Source: Rhizophagus prolifer (taxonomy: Eukaryota > Glomeromycota > Glomeromycetes > Glomerales > Glomeraceae). Taken from it: a DNA stretch of 64,000 nucleotides. A program made the translations under genes and the position numbers. The notes under the pieces were generated by a model, which did no database searches, was not told the DNA's origin, and saw only the letters and a program-made list of their open reading frames with translations. Numbering within the stretch: position 1 is the first letter of the stretch; every line of letters begins with the position of its first letter. Location of the stretch: assembly GCA_019425655.1 (NCBI GenBank), contig NQWY01000017.1, positions 1 to 64,000 on the forward strand. The letters are read 5' to 3'. Shown here one piece after another: positions 49,099 to 58,180 of the stretch.

Positions 49099-50415
49099 AT
49101 GCTCATTTTCAGACTACCCGATTCAGACATTTTCAATAGACTGGAATTCTCTAAGGAAAAACTGGTTTCATTCGTCAGCTTCGATACCAAAACGGTTTTG
49201 GATCTCAAAGGAAGCATCAAAGAAATTTCCAGAGAAGACATTGGAAACCAAAACGTTTCTCCAAAAACTAAAAGCCAGCTTATAGAAATAGCTAAAGAAA
49301 CTCCGGAATCTTATGCTTTAAAGATATCTCAGGCAAAAGATTTCATTGAGAAAAACGAGCTTAAAAAACTGGTTCTTTCCAGGAGAAAACTTTTAATGTA
49401 TATTGATATTGATTCTGAAAAAAAATTATCATTAACAAAAAGCTTTCTGAAATTCTGTGATAGCTATCCTTCTGCATTTTGTTATTTATTCGAAAAAAAT
49501 GGCGAGATCTGGATGGGCGGATTTTCTGAAATTCTAGGAAAATTCGACAAGAAAAATAATACCTTCGAAACCATGAGCGTTGCGGGAACGCTACCTCTTG
49601 ATGAACACTGGACTGATAAAGAAATCGAAGAACAAAAAGCAGTTACAGAATACATCCAATCCATCCTGAGAAAATTCTCATCCAATCTGAAAGTTTCCTC
49701 AACCAAAGATTTGATTTCCGGAAATATTAAACATCTTAAAACCGATTTTTCTGCAGAGATAAGTCCGGAAAGCCTGGATAAAATCATTTCAGAACTTCAT
49801 CCGACGCCAGCCGTTTGTGGCTTTCCAAAAGAACTTTGTGCGCAGGGTATCAAAAGCATAGAGCATTTTAACCGTGAATTTTACGCTGGCTATATCAAAG
49901 TGGAAACCGAAGATTTCATTTATTATTTTGTCAATTTAAGATGTGCCAGCTTCTTCAAAAATTATGCTTTTCTCTTCGTTGGTGGCGGTATTACCTTGAA
50001 AAGTGATGCTCAAAAAGAATGGCAGGAAACCGAATTGAAATCTCTGGCCATACAGAATAATTTGGTATTCGACAATAAATCAATAAAAATGAATCAACTT
50101 TTAAAGTTAATTTTAACAGGGACTCTTATTCTTTGCTTTTTGAAAATGCCTTATATATTTTACAGGATTTCCGGATTTGCTTTGTTTGCAGGATTTGGAT
50201 GGTTAACTTATGATGCTTTTCAAAGAAGAGATTCTCTGGATGTAAAAATATTTGTAATTCTTACGATTCTTTATAATCCTTTTATCGGTTTACCAATCCC
50301 CAATATAATACAAGTCATCATTAATATAATTGTAATAATAGGCATGGTTCTCAACATACTATTTGCACAAGAAAATCCTTACGAGGATTACAACATAAAA
50401 AAAGATGACCGTTAA
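49099..50415 (+). CDS. Isochorismate synthase fused to a C-terminal membrane domain
   Basis: Residues 1-325 form a chorismate-utilising enzyme with KAVTEYIQSIL-type helices, TPAVCGFPKELCAQGIKSIE and FVGGGITLKSDAQKEWQETE, so it should make isochorismate for menaquinone. From residue 331 (internal ATG at 50089) the frame continues without a stop into a 109-residue part with four membrane segments (LLKLILTGTLILCFLKMPYI, and NIIQVIINIIVIIGMVLNIL), which resembles a separate DUF6804-type small membrane protein. This could be a true fusion, or loss of a stop codon between two genes. The thioesterase gene is 14 bp upstream. Confidence 0.87.
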   Translation: MLIFRLPDSDIFNRLEFSKEKLVSFVSFDTKTVLDLKGSIKEISREDIGNQNVSPKTKSQLIEIAKETPESYALKISQAKDFIEKNELKKLVLSRRKLLMYIDIDSEKKLSLTKSFLKFCDSYPSAFCYLFEKNGEIWMGGFSEILGKFDKKNNTFETMSVAGTLPLDEHWTDKEIEEQKAVTEYIQSILRKFSSNLKVSSTKDLISGNIKHLKTDFSAEISPESLDKIISELHPTPAVCGFPKELCAQGIKSIEHFNREFYAGYIKVETEDFIYYFVNLRCASFFKNYAFLFVGGGITLKSDAQKEWQETELKSLAIQNNLVFDNKSIKMNQLLKLILTGTLILCFLKMPYIFYRISGFALFAGFGWLTYDAFQRRDSLDVKIFVILTILYNPFIGLPIPNIIQVIINIIVIIGMVLNILFAQENPYEDYNIKKDDR

Positions 50416-50427
50416 GTCATCTTTTTT
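50401..50427. terminator. Terminator overlapping the stop of the isochorismate synthase fusion
   Basis: AAAGATGAC (50401-50409) pairs with GTCATCTTT (50416-50424), the loop holding the stop codon, then a T-run. Confidence 0.75.
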
Positions 50428-50444
50428 GTTTTATTTAGTACAGA

Positions 50445-51014
50445 CTATAATCCAACCTGGATTTTGAAAGACGCATTAATCCTGATTTTCATTTCAGTAG
50501 CAGCCGTTTCAGAACCTTGCATTTTTAAAATGACAGCGCTTTGTTTTGATTTTAAATACTCCATTAACTCTACATCTGCATTAGGTGTGAAATTAAGAGC
50601 ATCCGGACTTGTATTATTGGTAACCGTAGCTATTGTTTTTTCAGCAAGACCTGGCGCAACAATCAGCAACTCAGCATTCTTAACTTTATCCAGTTTAATG
50701 GCATTGCTATTTGAAGAAGACATAAAATCCACACTAAAGCTTGAGAGCTTTGCAGATTTCAAATTATTAATCGACATTGAAGGAAATTTCTCTTTGATCT
50801 TTGCATCAAGATCAAGATTGAGAGGAATTTCCGGTGATTTGACATATTCTGTTGAAACAACAAAAGGAATTGTTGTTTCTATATTAACAGGGATAGCAAA
50901 AGGAACCGGAACCGTAATATCTATTATGTCTTCTACTTTACTGCAGCTGTTGGTGCTACCAATACTTATAAGAAAGGCCGAAACTACCAGAATATTTGTA
51001 ATTAACTTTTTCAT
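50445..51014 (-). CDS. Hypothetical lipoprotein
   Basis: The 189-residue protein has a lipoprotein signal (SAFLISIGSTNSC, Cys about 24), then a strand-rich domain starting VEDIIDITVPVPFAIPVNIE. The repeated VPVPF/IPV pattern and Ser/Thr-rich middle suggest a surface or envelope beta-sandwich. No family is recognised. It lies 42 bp after the nucleoside transporter on the same strand. Confidence 0.68.
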   Translation of the reverse strand: MKKLITNILVVSAFLISIGSTNSCSKVEDIIDITVPVPFAIPVNIETTIPFVVSTEYVKSPEIPLNLDLDAKIKEKFPSMSINNLKSAKLSSFSVDFMSSSNSNAIKLDKVKNAELLIVAPGLAEKTIATVTNNTSPDALNFTPNADVELMEYLKSKQSAVILKMQGSETAATEMKIRINASFKIQVGL

Positions 51015-51056
51015 TTTCTTTTATTTTAAAATAACTGCATTCAAATGTATGCCAAA

Positions 51057-52436
51057 TTAATGTGTAATATTCTGAACATCAGCTTCCGAATGCTTATGTT
51101 TGAAGAATATCCCGAATAATACAGCTATTATTAATGCATAAGCAGCAAAATAAAGCCAGATATGAGGCCAGTTTTTTACAAATACAATATTGGATAAAGT
51201 CCCGTCCGGATTAACCGCAGAATTAAAAGAGTTCTTTAGAATCTCAAGGAAAGTGCTATCTGTCGGGGTAGTTTGCAAGTATGATGATAATTCTGCTGCA
51301 GTTGTAAATTTGATTGTAAAAAATTTATCAATCGCCCAGCCGGCAATATAACTTCCAAATACTGCTCCAAAACCATTGGTCATCATCATAAACAGCCCCT
51401 GAGCAGACGATCTGATCTTTTTATCTGTCGTAGTTTCCACGAAAAGTGAACCGGAAATATTAAAGAAATCGAATGCCATCCCATAAACGACACAGGACAA
51501 AATAATCATCCAAAGTCCATTAACCGGATCTCCGTAAGCAAAAAGCCCAAATCTTAAAACCCAAGCCAGCATACTGATTAACATTACTTTTTTGATTCCA
51601 AATCTTCTTAAAAAGAATGGAATCGCCAAAATAAACAGAGTCTCAGAAATCTGCGAAATCGACATAATAATTGTTGACTTTTCTACCACGAACGAATTGG
51701 CATATTTTGGAAAATGAGCAAATTCACTTAAAAAAACATCGCCATACGCATTGGTTAATTGCAATGCGGCTCCTAAAAGCATTGAAAACAGGAAGAACAA
51801 AGCCATTTTATAATTCCCGAATAACTTGAAAGCGTTCAGTCCCAACTGTTCAGAAAGTGGCGCATTTTTATCAATCAATTTCTGAGGCGGACATTTCGGA
51901 AGTGTCAACGCATATAAGCCTAATAATATTGCGACTCCGCCAGCAATATAAAATTGTCCTTCTGTAGCTTTATTTCCTGTTAGATTGGTAATCCACATCG
52001 CTACGATGAATCCTATTGTTCCCCAAACTCTGATTGGTGGAAAATCCTTAACAACATCTAATTCACTGTTTTTCAGAATTGTGTAAGAAATAGAATTCGT
52101 TAAAGCAATCGTTGGCATATAAAAACACATTGCGACCAACATGATTGAGAAAAATGAGTTTGGTGTCTCTGTATGAGGCAAGATAAAAAGAACTGCACCA
52201 TAAAGAATCTGTAAAATCGAGTATATCCTCTCCGCATTTACCCAACGGTCTGCAATAATTCCTGTAATAGTTGGCATAAAGATAGAGGCGATCCCCATTG
52301 TTCCGAAAACAGCTCCAAACTGAGTTCCGTCCCAGTGTTTTGTTCCAAACCAGAAGTTAGCCATTGTGATTAGCCAGGCTCCCCAAACAAAAAACTGAAG
52401 AAAGCTGAGTATCGTTAATCGTAATTTTAGATTCAT
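51057..52436 (-). CDS. Nucleoside permease (NupG-type MFS transporter)
   Basis: The 459-residue protein has 12 predicted membrane helices and the nucleoside:H+ symporter pattern: LRLTILSFLQFFVWGAWLIT, then FGAVFGTMGIASIFMPTITG and IIADRWVNAERIYSI, with SAQGLFMMMTNGFGAVFGSY in the C-terminal half. It should import nucleosides with protons through the inner membrane. It lies between the bifunctional nuclease gene (27 bp upstream) and the lipoprotein. Two of the three share the orientation, perhaps in one operon. Confidence 0.9.
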   Translation of the reverse strand: MNLKLRLTILSFLQFFVWGAWLITMANFWFGTKHWDGTQFGAVFGTMGIASIFMPTITGIIADRWVNAERIYSILQILYGAVLFILPHTETPNSFFSIMLVAMCFYMPTIALTNSISYTILKNSELDVVKDFPPIRVWGTIGFIVAMWITNLTGNKATEGQFYIAGGVAILLGLYALTLPKCPPQKLIDKNAPLSEQLGLNAFKLFGNYKMALFFLFSMLLGAALQLTNAYGDVFLSEFAHFPKYANSFVVEKSTIIMSISQISETLFILAIPFFLRRFGIKKVMLISMLAWVLRFGLFAYGDPVNGLWMIILSCVVYGMAFDFFNISGSLFVETTTDKKIRSSAQGLFMMMTNGFGAVFGSYIAGWAIDKFFTIKFTTAAELSSYLQTTPTDSTFLEILKNSFNSAVNPDGTLSNIVFVKNWPHIWLYFAAYALIIAVLFGIFFKHKHSEADVQNITH

Positions 52437-52463
52437 ATGTTAAAAAATGATGTTAAGTCTTTG

Positions 52464-53066
52464 TTATTCTATTTTTTTATTTCTTCTTTTGATTTCCTCC
52501 TGCAACCTGAGTGCTGTATCATAATCTTCTTCTTTTACAGCATCATTAATCAATTGCTCTAATTCTTCCATAGAAATTCCTGAAAGATCGTTAAAATCCG
52601 AAGTCGTCTGCTCTGTTTCCTCCACTTCCAGTTTTGGGTTCTCTTCCAATTCCAGTAAGATTCCTGCTTCATTAAGAACTTCCGAAGTAGTATAAATTGG
52701 TGAATCGAAACGAACAGCCATCGCAACAGCATCTGATGTTCTGGCATCCAGAATGAGTTCTTCTTCCGTTAACGGATTTTTGAAATTAATATTTGAAAAG
52801 AAAACGCCGTCCTTGATCTGATAGATAATGACAGATTCTAATTGAAAACCTGTGTTTTTAACAAATTGGGCAAAAAGATCATGCGTCAGAGGACGCGGCG
52901 GATTGATATCTTTTTCTAATCCTAAAGAAATGGATTGTGCTTCAAAATTCCCAATAACAACAGGTAATTTAACCGATGTTTCTTCATGTTCCAATAACAG
53001 CGCATAAGCTCCCGATTGAGTCTGGCTGTATGAGATCCCTCTAATGATTAATTTTTTATAATCCAT
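52464..53066 (-). CDS. Bifunctional nuclease family protein with UvrB/C motif
   Basis: The 200-residue protein has a BFN/DUF151 domain (residues 1-130; GAYALLLEHEETSVKLPVVI, then DARTSDAVAMAVRFDSPIYT) and a C-terminal UvrB/UvrC-type coiled helix (LEQLINDAVKEEDYDTALRL). This two-part layout is typical in Bacteroidota. The family has RNase and DNase activity in plants and bacteria, but the role in these bacteria is unknown. It is cytoplasmic and the first gene of a unit with the nucleoside transporter. Confidence 0.9.
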   Translation of the reverse strand: MDYKKLIIRGISYSQTQSGAYALLLEHEETSVKLPVVIGNFEAQSISLGLEKDINPPRPLTHDLFAQFVKNTGFQLESVIIYQIKDGVFFSNINFKNPLTEEELILDARTSDAVAMAVRFDSPIYTTSEVLNEAGILLELEENPKLEVEETEQTTSDFNDLSGISMEELEQLINDAVKEEDYDTALRLQEEIKRRNKKIE

Positions 53067-53187
53067 TTAGCAAATATAAAATTTTTTGTTAATTTTCATT
53101 TAGGATTTATAGATTTTTACATTGTTTACGTTACAAAATCATTATATTTTTAAGCATTTTCTTTTCCGTATTCATAACGCATTGAAT

Positions 53188-53275
53188 TGCAGCAGCCCGA
53201 CCTGAGTGGAGCTCTTTTTCTTTTTTTGCAAAAAAAGAAAAAAGCGGGAACGGAGGGCGGATTAAGCTGCCCAAA
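53188..53275. repeat. Intergenic palindromic repeat, copy B
   Basis: It opens GCAGCCCGACCTGAGTGGAG, has an A/T hairpin (CTTTTTTTGC with GCAAAAAAAG-like arms), and closes GCGGGAACGGAGGGCGGATT then AAGCTGCCC. It shares the order of blocks with copy C and, less exactly, with copy A. It lies between etfA and the bifunctional nuclease gene. Confidence 0.65.
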
Positions 53276-53293
53276 TCCTTACATGAGTTGAAA

Positions 53294-53323
53294 CAAAAAA
53301 ACCTGAATCAATGACTCAGGTTT
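53294..53323 (-). terminator. Terminator of etfA
   Basis: On the minus strand AACCTGAGTCATTGATTCAGG folds on itself with AACCTGAGT pairing against TGATTCAGGTT (one mismatch), followed by seven Ts. A similar hairpin ends clpP at 58144-58175. Confidence 0.75.
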
Positions 53324-53343
53324 GTATTTTTATGAAAACTAGA

Positions 53344-54291
53344 TTAAGCTTTCAATGCTTTGATTTTCTCTGTCAATGCAGGAATGATCTGGAAAGCGTC
53401 GCCCACTACGCCGTAATCCGCAGATTTGAAGAAAGGCGCTTCTGCATCATTGTTAATCACAACAATCGTTTTGGAACTGTTAACGCCCGCCAAATGCTGA
53501 ATGGCGCCGGAAATACCAACTGCAATGTAAAGATTGGGAGAAATTGCTTTTCCAGTTTGTCCAACGTGCTCTGTATGAGGTCTCCAACCGATATCGGAAA
53601 CCGGTTTTGAACAAGCAGTTGCTGCGCCAAGAACGTTTGCCAAATCTTCAATCATTCCCCAGTTTTCAGGACCTTTCATTCCTCTTCCGGCAGAAACAAC
53701 GATTTCCGCTTCTTTAAGATCTAATTTCCCTGAAGACTGCTCGTGATTGATCACTTTTGTATCTTCGTTAGCAATGCTTAATTCTTTCACTTCTTCGGAA
53801 CCTGAAGCTGCATTTTCTTTAACTCCGAAAGCGTTTTGAGATACTGTTACGATAACACCACCTGCATCAGCTTTTGCGTGCATAAAGCCTTTTCCGGAGA
53901 AAGCTTTTCTCTTAACCTGGAAAGGTGAAGTACTCTCTGGAACATCTATCGCATTAGTGATCAATGAATAATTTTTCTGAATTGCCAACATTGGCGCTAC
54001 AGAAGATGCATCTGTTGTATGAGGAAAAACAATAATGCTTCCGTCAGCAATTTGGTTAACTGCTTCTGCATAAGCCTTGGCACTGAAGTTTTTAAGACCT
54101 GCGTCTTTTACATTCACTACTTTATCTGCTCCATATTTATAAAGTAAATCCGAAGAATCTGTAGGGTTGATAGAAATTGCAGTTACTGAATCTCCAGTCT
54201 TTGCTGCAATAGCTTTTGCATAAGAAACCGCTTCAAATGCTGCTTTTTTGTAAACTCCGTTTATGTTTTCTGCGTATACGAATACTGCCAT
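53344..54291 (-). CDS. etfA: Electron transfer flavoprotein subunit alpha
   Basis: The 315-residue protein has the ETF alpha layout: an N-terminal alpha/beta domain and the C-terminal FAD-binding motif with LAGVNSSKTIVVINNDAEAP and FKSADYGVVGDAFQIIPALT. It accepts electrons from acyl-CoA dehydrogenases together with EtfB. It is downstream of etfB with a 94-bp gap on the same strand. Length and motifs are normal. Confidence 0.95.
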   Translation of the reverse strand: MAVFVYAENINGVYKKAAFEAVSYAKAIAAKTGDSVTAISINPTDSSDLLYKYGADKVVNVKDAGLKNFSAKAYAEAVNQIADGSIIVFPHTTDASSVAPMLAIQKNYSLITNAIDVPESTSPFQVKRKAFSGKGFMHAKADAGGVIVTVSQNAFGVKENAASGSEEVKELSIANEDTKVINHEQSSGKLDLKEAEIVVSAGRGMKGPENWGMIEDLANVLGAATACSKPVSDIGWRPHTEHVGQTGKAISPNLYIAVGISGAIQHLAGVNSSKTIVVINNDAEAPFFKSADYGVVGDAFQIIPALTEKIKALKA

Positions 54292-54385
54292 AATTTTAAT
54301 TTTTTTAGATTAAAAGGTAATAGACGAAAGATGGTAGACTTTAGAAATATGATTTGAGAACAATATAAGTTCTGAATGTCTTTGC

Positions 54386-55132
54386 TTATATCACTTTCGC
54401 TTCTTCGTGAAGTAATCTTACCAACTCGTCCAGATTATCTGCAGAAACCAATTTCACCGCCGCTCTTGGCGCAACACTATCAAAAGAAACGGCTTCCACT
54501 TTCACTTCAGAATTAGAAGGTTCAACAACATTCAGAGGTTTTGTTCTTGCGGACATAATTCCTCTCATATTTGGGATAATCAAATCTTTTTCGTCAACCA
54601 GACCTTTTTGTCCTGCAACAACAGCCGGTAACTTAACCGAAATCGTTTCTTTACCACCTTCTATTTCTCTAACCGCAGTTGCTTCTGAACCATTAACATC
54701 CAATCCAACCGCTGCATTAACAAAAGCATAATTCAACAATTGAGCAACCATTCCGGGAACTGCTCCACCATTGTAATCTATAGATTCTTTTCCTGTAAGA
54801 ATCAAATCATAACCTCCATCCTGTGCAATTTTTGCAATTTCTTTGGCTACAGAGAAACTGTCTTTTGCTTCGGTGTTTACTCTCACGGCATCATTCGCTC
54901 CGATTGCCAAAGCTTTTCTGATAACAGCTTCCGTTCCTGCATCGCCAACATTAACCACTGTTACCGTTGCACCCTGAGATTCCTGTAATTTTATAGCTTT
55001 TGTTAAAGCAAATTCATCTAATGGATTGATCACCCATTGGATTCCGTTTTTGTCAAAAGCAGATTTATCTGCTGTAAAATTAATTTTACTTGTAGTGTCC
55101 GGAACGCTACTGATACAAACTAATATTTTCAT
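54386..55132 (-). CDS. etfB: Electron transfer flavoprotein subunit beta
   Basis: The 248-residue protein has the ETF beta features (MKILVCISSVPDTTSKINFT, NGIQWVINPLDEFALTKAIK, and VVAGQKGLVDEKDLIIPNMR). It forms a heterodimer with EtfA and carries AMP. It is the first gene of the etfBA pair. The 266 bp upstream hold no gene and no clear structure. Confidence 0.95.
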   Translation of the reverse strand: MKILVCISSVPDTTSKINFTADKSAFDKNGIQWVINPLDEFALTKAIKLQESQGATVTVVNVGDAGTEAVIRKALAIGANDAVRVNTEAKDSFSVAKEIAKIAQDGGYDLILTGKESIDYNGGAVPGMVAQLLNYAFVNAAVGLDVNGSEATAVREIEGGKETISVKLPAVVAGQKGLVDEKDLIIPNMRGIMSARTKPLNVVEPSNSEVKVEAVSFDSVAPRAAVKLVSADNLDELVRLLHEEAKVI

Positions 55133-55398
55133 CTGTTAAATATATTTTTAATTTTTTATCGAATAAGAATCAATCTTAACGATAACTTTTGATGTTACTA
55201 AGTGTGGCTAATATATACAAAAAATACTATGCATGCATAATTTATTGTTATTTATTAAATAACATCGGAAACCGCTTTAATAGAGGGGTATTTAGATTAT
55301 CTATAAATAATTACAACGATTTTAATCAAAATTTTCTGATTTTAAGAATCACAAATATTGAGGTTAAATTATCCAATTTTCACGCAATCAATAATTTT

Positions 55399-56100
55399 TT
55401 ATTTCTTTACCTGACTTGCTCGGAATTCAATTTTGCTTGGCAAAACACGCGGGTTCATATTCAGCATATCGAGGACAAGATTTCCCATATCTTCCGGCTG
55501 AATTTTCCATTCATCTTTTTCCGAAGGAACATTTCCATTGAAATAAGTTGCAACAGAACCCGGCATTATGGTTGAAACTTTGATATTATACTTTCTAAGG
55601 TCAATCATCGCAGCCTGTGTAAAACCAACAACTCCAAATTTTGAAGCGTTATAGCCAGCACCATTTTCAAAGAAGTTAGTTCCAGCAAGACTTGCAATCG
55701 TGATGTAATAACCTTGAGATTTTTTCAATTCTTCAACAGAAGCCTTCAAAGTGTAGAAAGCGCCTGTCAAATTAGTTTCCTGCATTGCGTTCCAGTCTTC
55801 TATTGTCAATTCGTCAACCGGCTTGAAAATTCCTAAACCTGCATTAGCAATCACAACATCCAAGCTTCCGAAATTCTGAACAATCTTTTGAACAGCCGAT
55901 TCCTCATCCTCGAAGTTCCTAACATCGGAACTCACTCCGAAAACACTTTCAGAAATTACCTTAAGCTCAGTCACCGCTTTGTCCACATCTTCCTGCTTTC
56001 TTCCACTAATAGCCACTTTGTGACCATTCTTCAATAATACTTCTGCGATTCCGAAACCGATTCCTTTGGTTCCACCTGTGATATAAATAACTTTTGACAT
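55399..56100 (-). CDS. Short-chain dehydrogenase/reductase
   Basis: The 233-residue classical SDR has the cofactor motif (VIYITGGTKGIGFGIAEVLL), NAGLGIF, the catalytic Ser in YYITIASLAG and the Tyr-x-x-x-Lys pair in GAGYNASKFGVVGFT. It is near 230 residues as usual and should use NAD(P)H. The substrate is unknown. It is 54 bp downstream of a broken dipeptidase gene with a terminator between them. Confidence 0.9.
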   Translation of the reverse strand: MSKVIYITGGTKGIGFGIAEVLLKNGHKVAISGRKQEDVDKAVTELKVISESVFGVSSDVRNFEDEESAVQKIVQNFGSLDVVIANAGLGIFKPVDELTIEDWNAMQETNLTGAFYTLKASVEELKKSQGYYITIASLAGTNFFENGAGYNASKFGVVGFTQAAMIDLRKYNIKVSTIMPGSVATYFNGNVPSEKDEWKIQPEDMGNLVLDMLNMNPRVLPSKIEFRASQVKK

Positions 56101-56120
56101 AATTTTTTTGATTTAATATT

Positions 56121-56148
56121 AATAAAAAAGACAGCCTAAACTGTCTTT
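56121..56148 (-). terminator. Terminator between the dipeptidase and SDR genes
   Basis: AAAGACA (56127-56133) pairs with TGTCTTT (56142-56148); the minus strand then has a T-run. Confidence 0.75.
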
Positions 56149-56154
56149 ACATTT

Positions 56155-57497
56155 TTATCCTTTTGCGTAAAACTCAAAGAAATAAGGGATACTTTCTATT
56201 CCTTTGTAGTAATTGTATAGTCCATAATGCTCATTCGGTGAATGAATTGCATCTGAATCCAAACCAAAGCCCATCAAAACAGATTTAGCGCCAAGAACTT
56301 TCTCGAACAATGATGTAATCGGAATACTTCCTCCACTTCTGTAAGGCAGAACTTCTTTTCCAAAAGCTTTTTCCATTGCTTTTTTAGCAGCTAAAAATTC
56401 TTTGGTATTGCTTTCCAAAACGTAAGGCATTCCACCGTGATATGGTGTTACCTTAACTTTCACACTTTTCGGGGCAATTTTTTCAAAATACTTAGTGAAT
56501 TTTTCTGTGATTTCTTCCGGAGTCTGATTGGGAACCAACCTCATTGAGATCTTAGCAAAAGCTTTGGAAGCAATTACAGTTTTTGCGCCTTCACCAGTAT
56601 AACCTCCCCAGATTCCGTTTACATCAAGAGTTGGCCTGATAGATGCCCTTTCCAAAGTAGTATATCCTTCTTCTCCCTGGATATCATTGAGGCCAATTGA
56701 TTTTTTGTAGCCTTCCGGATCGTCTTTTAGTTTGTTCATTTCTTTTCTATCTTCATCAGAAACGATTAAAACATTATCATAGAAACCGTCAATTGTAATA
56801 TGACCTTTATCGTCAATCAAATCACCAATCATTTTTGAAAGAACATTGATCGGATTCGGAACCGCACCACCGTAAAGACCGGAATGCAGATCACGATTCG
56901 GACCCACGTAGACCTGTAGTAACCGTCGGTTGTTCATTAGAATAAATGTGAGTATCGGAAATTAAAATAACATCACAGCTCAGCTTTTCTTTATTTTCTT
57001 CCAGGAAATCTGCCAGACTTGCAGAACCAACTTCTTCTTCTCCTTCAATCAAAAATTTGACATTACAAGGCAGTGAATCGGTTTTCATCATCGCTTCGAA
57101 CGCTTTGACATGCATAAAGAACTGTCCTTTATCATCAGCCGAACCTCTTGCAAAAATGATGAAGTTCTGTTGTTTTAACAACCGGTTCGAAAGGATCGCT
57201 TGTCCATAATTCCAAAGGATCGGCCGGCTGAACGTCATAATGCCCATAAACCAAAACTGTTGGCAAATTAGGATCAATTATTTTCTCTCCGAAAACGATT
57301 GGATAACCTTTGGTTTCAAGGATTTCTACATTGTCAGCTCCGGCAACCTTGAGATGTCTGGCCACTTCATCTGCGCATTTCAGGACTTCTGATTTGTAAG
57401 CCGGATCGGCACTAATTGAAGCTATTCTAAGGATATCAAATAATTCATCAAGAAAACGTTGTTTGTTCTCCTGGATGTATTGTTGTGTGTTACTCAT
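56155..57497 (-). pseudogene. M20 family dipeptidase, broken into three frames
   Basis: Three successive frames make up one M20/M25/M40 peptidase of about 450 residues. Frame 1 (start MSNTQQYIQENKQRFLDELF at 57497) contains the metal His motif VLVYGHYDVQP; it shifts near 57155-57180. Frame 2 has FARGSADDKGQFFMHVKAFE and the catalytic IEGEEEVGSAS; it breaks near 56905-56915, where about nine residues between LRG and GPNRD are also missing. Frame 3 carries GPNRDLHSGLYGGAVPNPIN and ends in AIHSPNEHYGL. A dipeptide hydrolase function is lost unless the changes are assembly errors. Confidence 0.85.
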
Positions 57498-57540
57498 TTT
57501 AAACTTTGTCAAAGATGAGAAAGTAAGGTTCGTAAAAATA

Positions 57541-57571
57541 AAAAATGTCCTGCAAACGCAAGACATTTTTT
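57541..57571 (-). terminator. Terminator between the small lipoprotein and dipeptidase genes
   Basis: AAAATGTC (57542-57549) pairs with GACATTTT (57562-57569), T-run on the minus strand. Confidence 0.75.
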
Positions 57572-57597
57572 GTTATAATATTTTTATAAATTTATGA

Positions 57598-57852
57598 TTA
57601 GTGAGCAGCTTTAGGTTCTTCTGCTACTGCTGGTTTGGCTTCCGGTTTTATAGCCTTTGCGGAATCTGTTACAATTGGCTGAACAGTTTTTGCGGAATCT
57701 GCCTTAGGTTTATATGTGCCATGAGGTGCATTCGGATCATCGTATGCAACAACTTCGTCTGTTTTTTTCAATACTCTTTTGTTCCCACCTGCAGGAAGAT
57801 CACAAGACACAACTAAAATAGCAGAAGCCAACAATATAACAGATTTTTTCAT
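57598..57852 (-). CDS. Small Pro/Lys/Ala-rich lipoprotein
   Basis: The 84-residue protein has a lipoprotein signal (LLASAILVVSC, Cys about residue 17). The mature part is disordered and rich in Lys, Ala and Pro (TYKPKADSAKTVQPIVTDSA), with a repeated DSAK motif. No domain is recognised. It may be a small envelope spacer or anchor protein. It lies between the clpP region (after repeat copy C) and the dipeptidase. Confidence 0.65.
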   Translation of the reverse strand: MKKSVILLASAILVVSCDLPAGGNKRVLKKTDEVVAYDDPNAPHGTYKPKADSAKTVQPIVTDSAKAIKPEAKPAVAEEPKAAH

Positions 57853-57998
57853 TTTTTATAATTTAACGTGTCAAAAGTAGTAAAAATTGAGATTTTCTGC
57901 AAAATGTTTTTTGCAAAGTGTACGCAACATGTCATATTTACATAATTATCCTAGTCCAGATTTTTCTAAAGCAGCTAACTCAACCAATGTTTCTCATT

Positions 57999-58094
57999 CG
58001 CGAAGCGCGCCCCGGCGTAGGCGGAGCTCCTTTTTGCGAGAGGCTATGCCGAGCAAAAAGAGCGGGAGCTGGAGACGGATAAAGGCGCCCAAAT
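57999..58094. repeat. Intergenic palindromic repeat, copy C
   Basis: It has GGCGTAGGCGGAGCTCCTTT, a hairpin of TTTTTGC with GCAAAAAG around a loop, then GAGCGGGAGCTGGAGACGGA and TAAAGGCGCCC. The block order follows copy B. The variable central hairpin differs in loop sequence. Confidence 0.65.
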
Positions 58095-58143
58095 TATTGA
58101 GTTAGTGAGTTGGAAAGTTACAGAGTTGGAGAATTTAGGTCAA

Positions 58144-58175
58144 TAAAAAAACCTGACTCGGGTGAATCAGGTTTT
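58144..58175 (-). terminator. Terminator of clpP
   Basis: On the minus strand AACCTGATTCACCCGAGTCA folds with a CCTGA/TCAGG stem and ends in TTTTTTT. Confidence 0.8.
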
Positions 58176-58180
58176 ATGAT

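Larger units (their letters stand above)
57853..58180. other. Intergenic stretch with repeat copy C and a terminator
   Basis: The 328-bp gap between the lipoprotein gene and clpP has no credible gene. It holds repeat copy C (57999-58094) and the clpP terminator (58144-58175). Confidence 0.6.
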
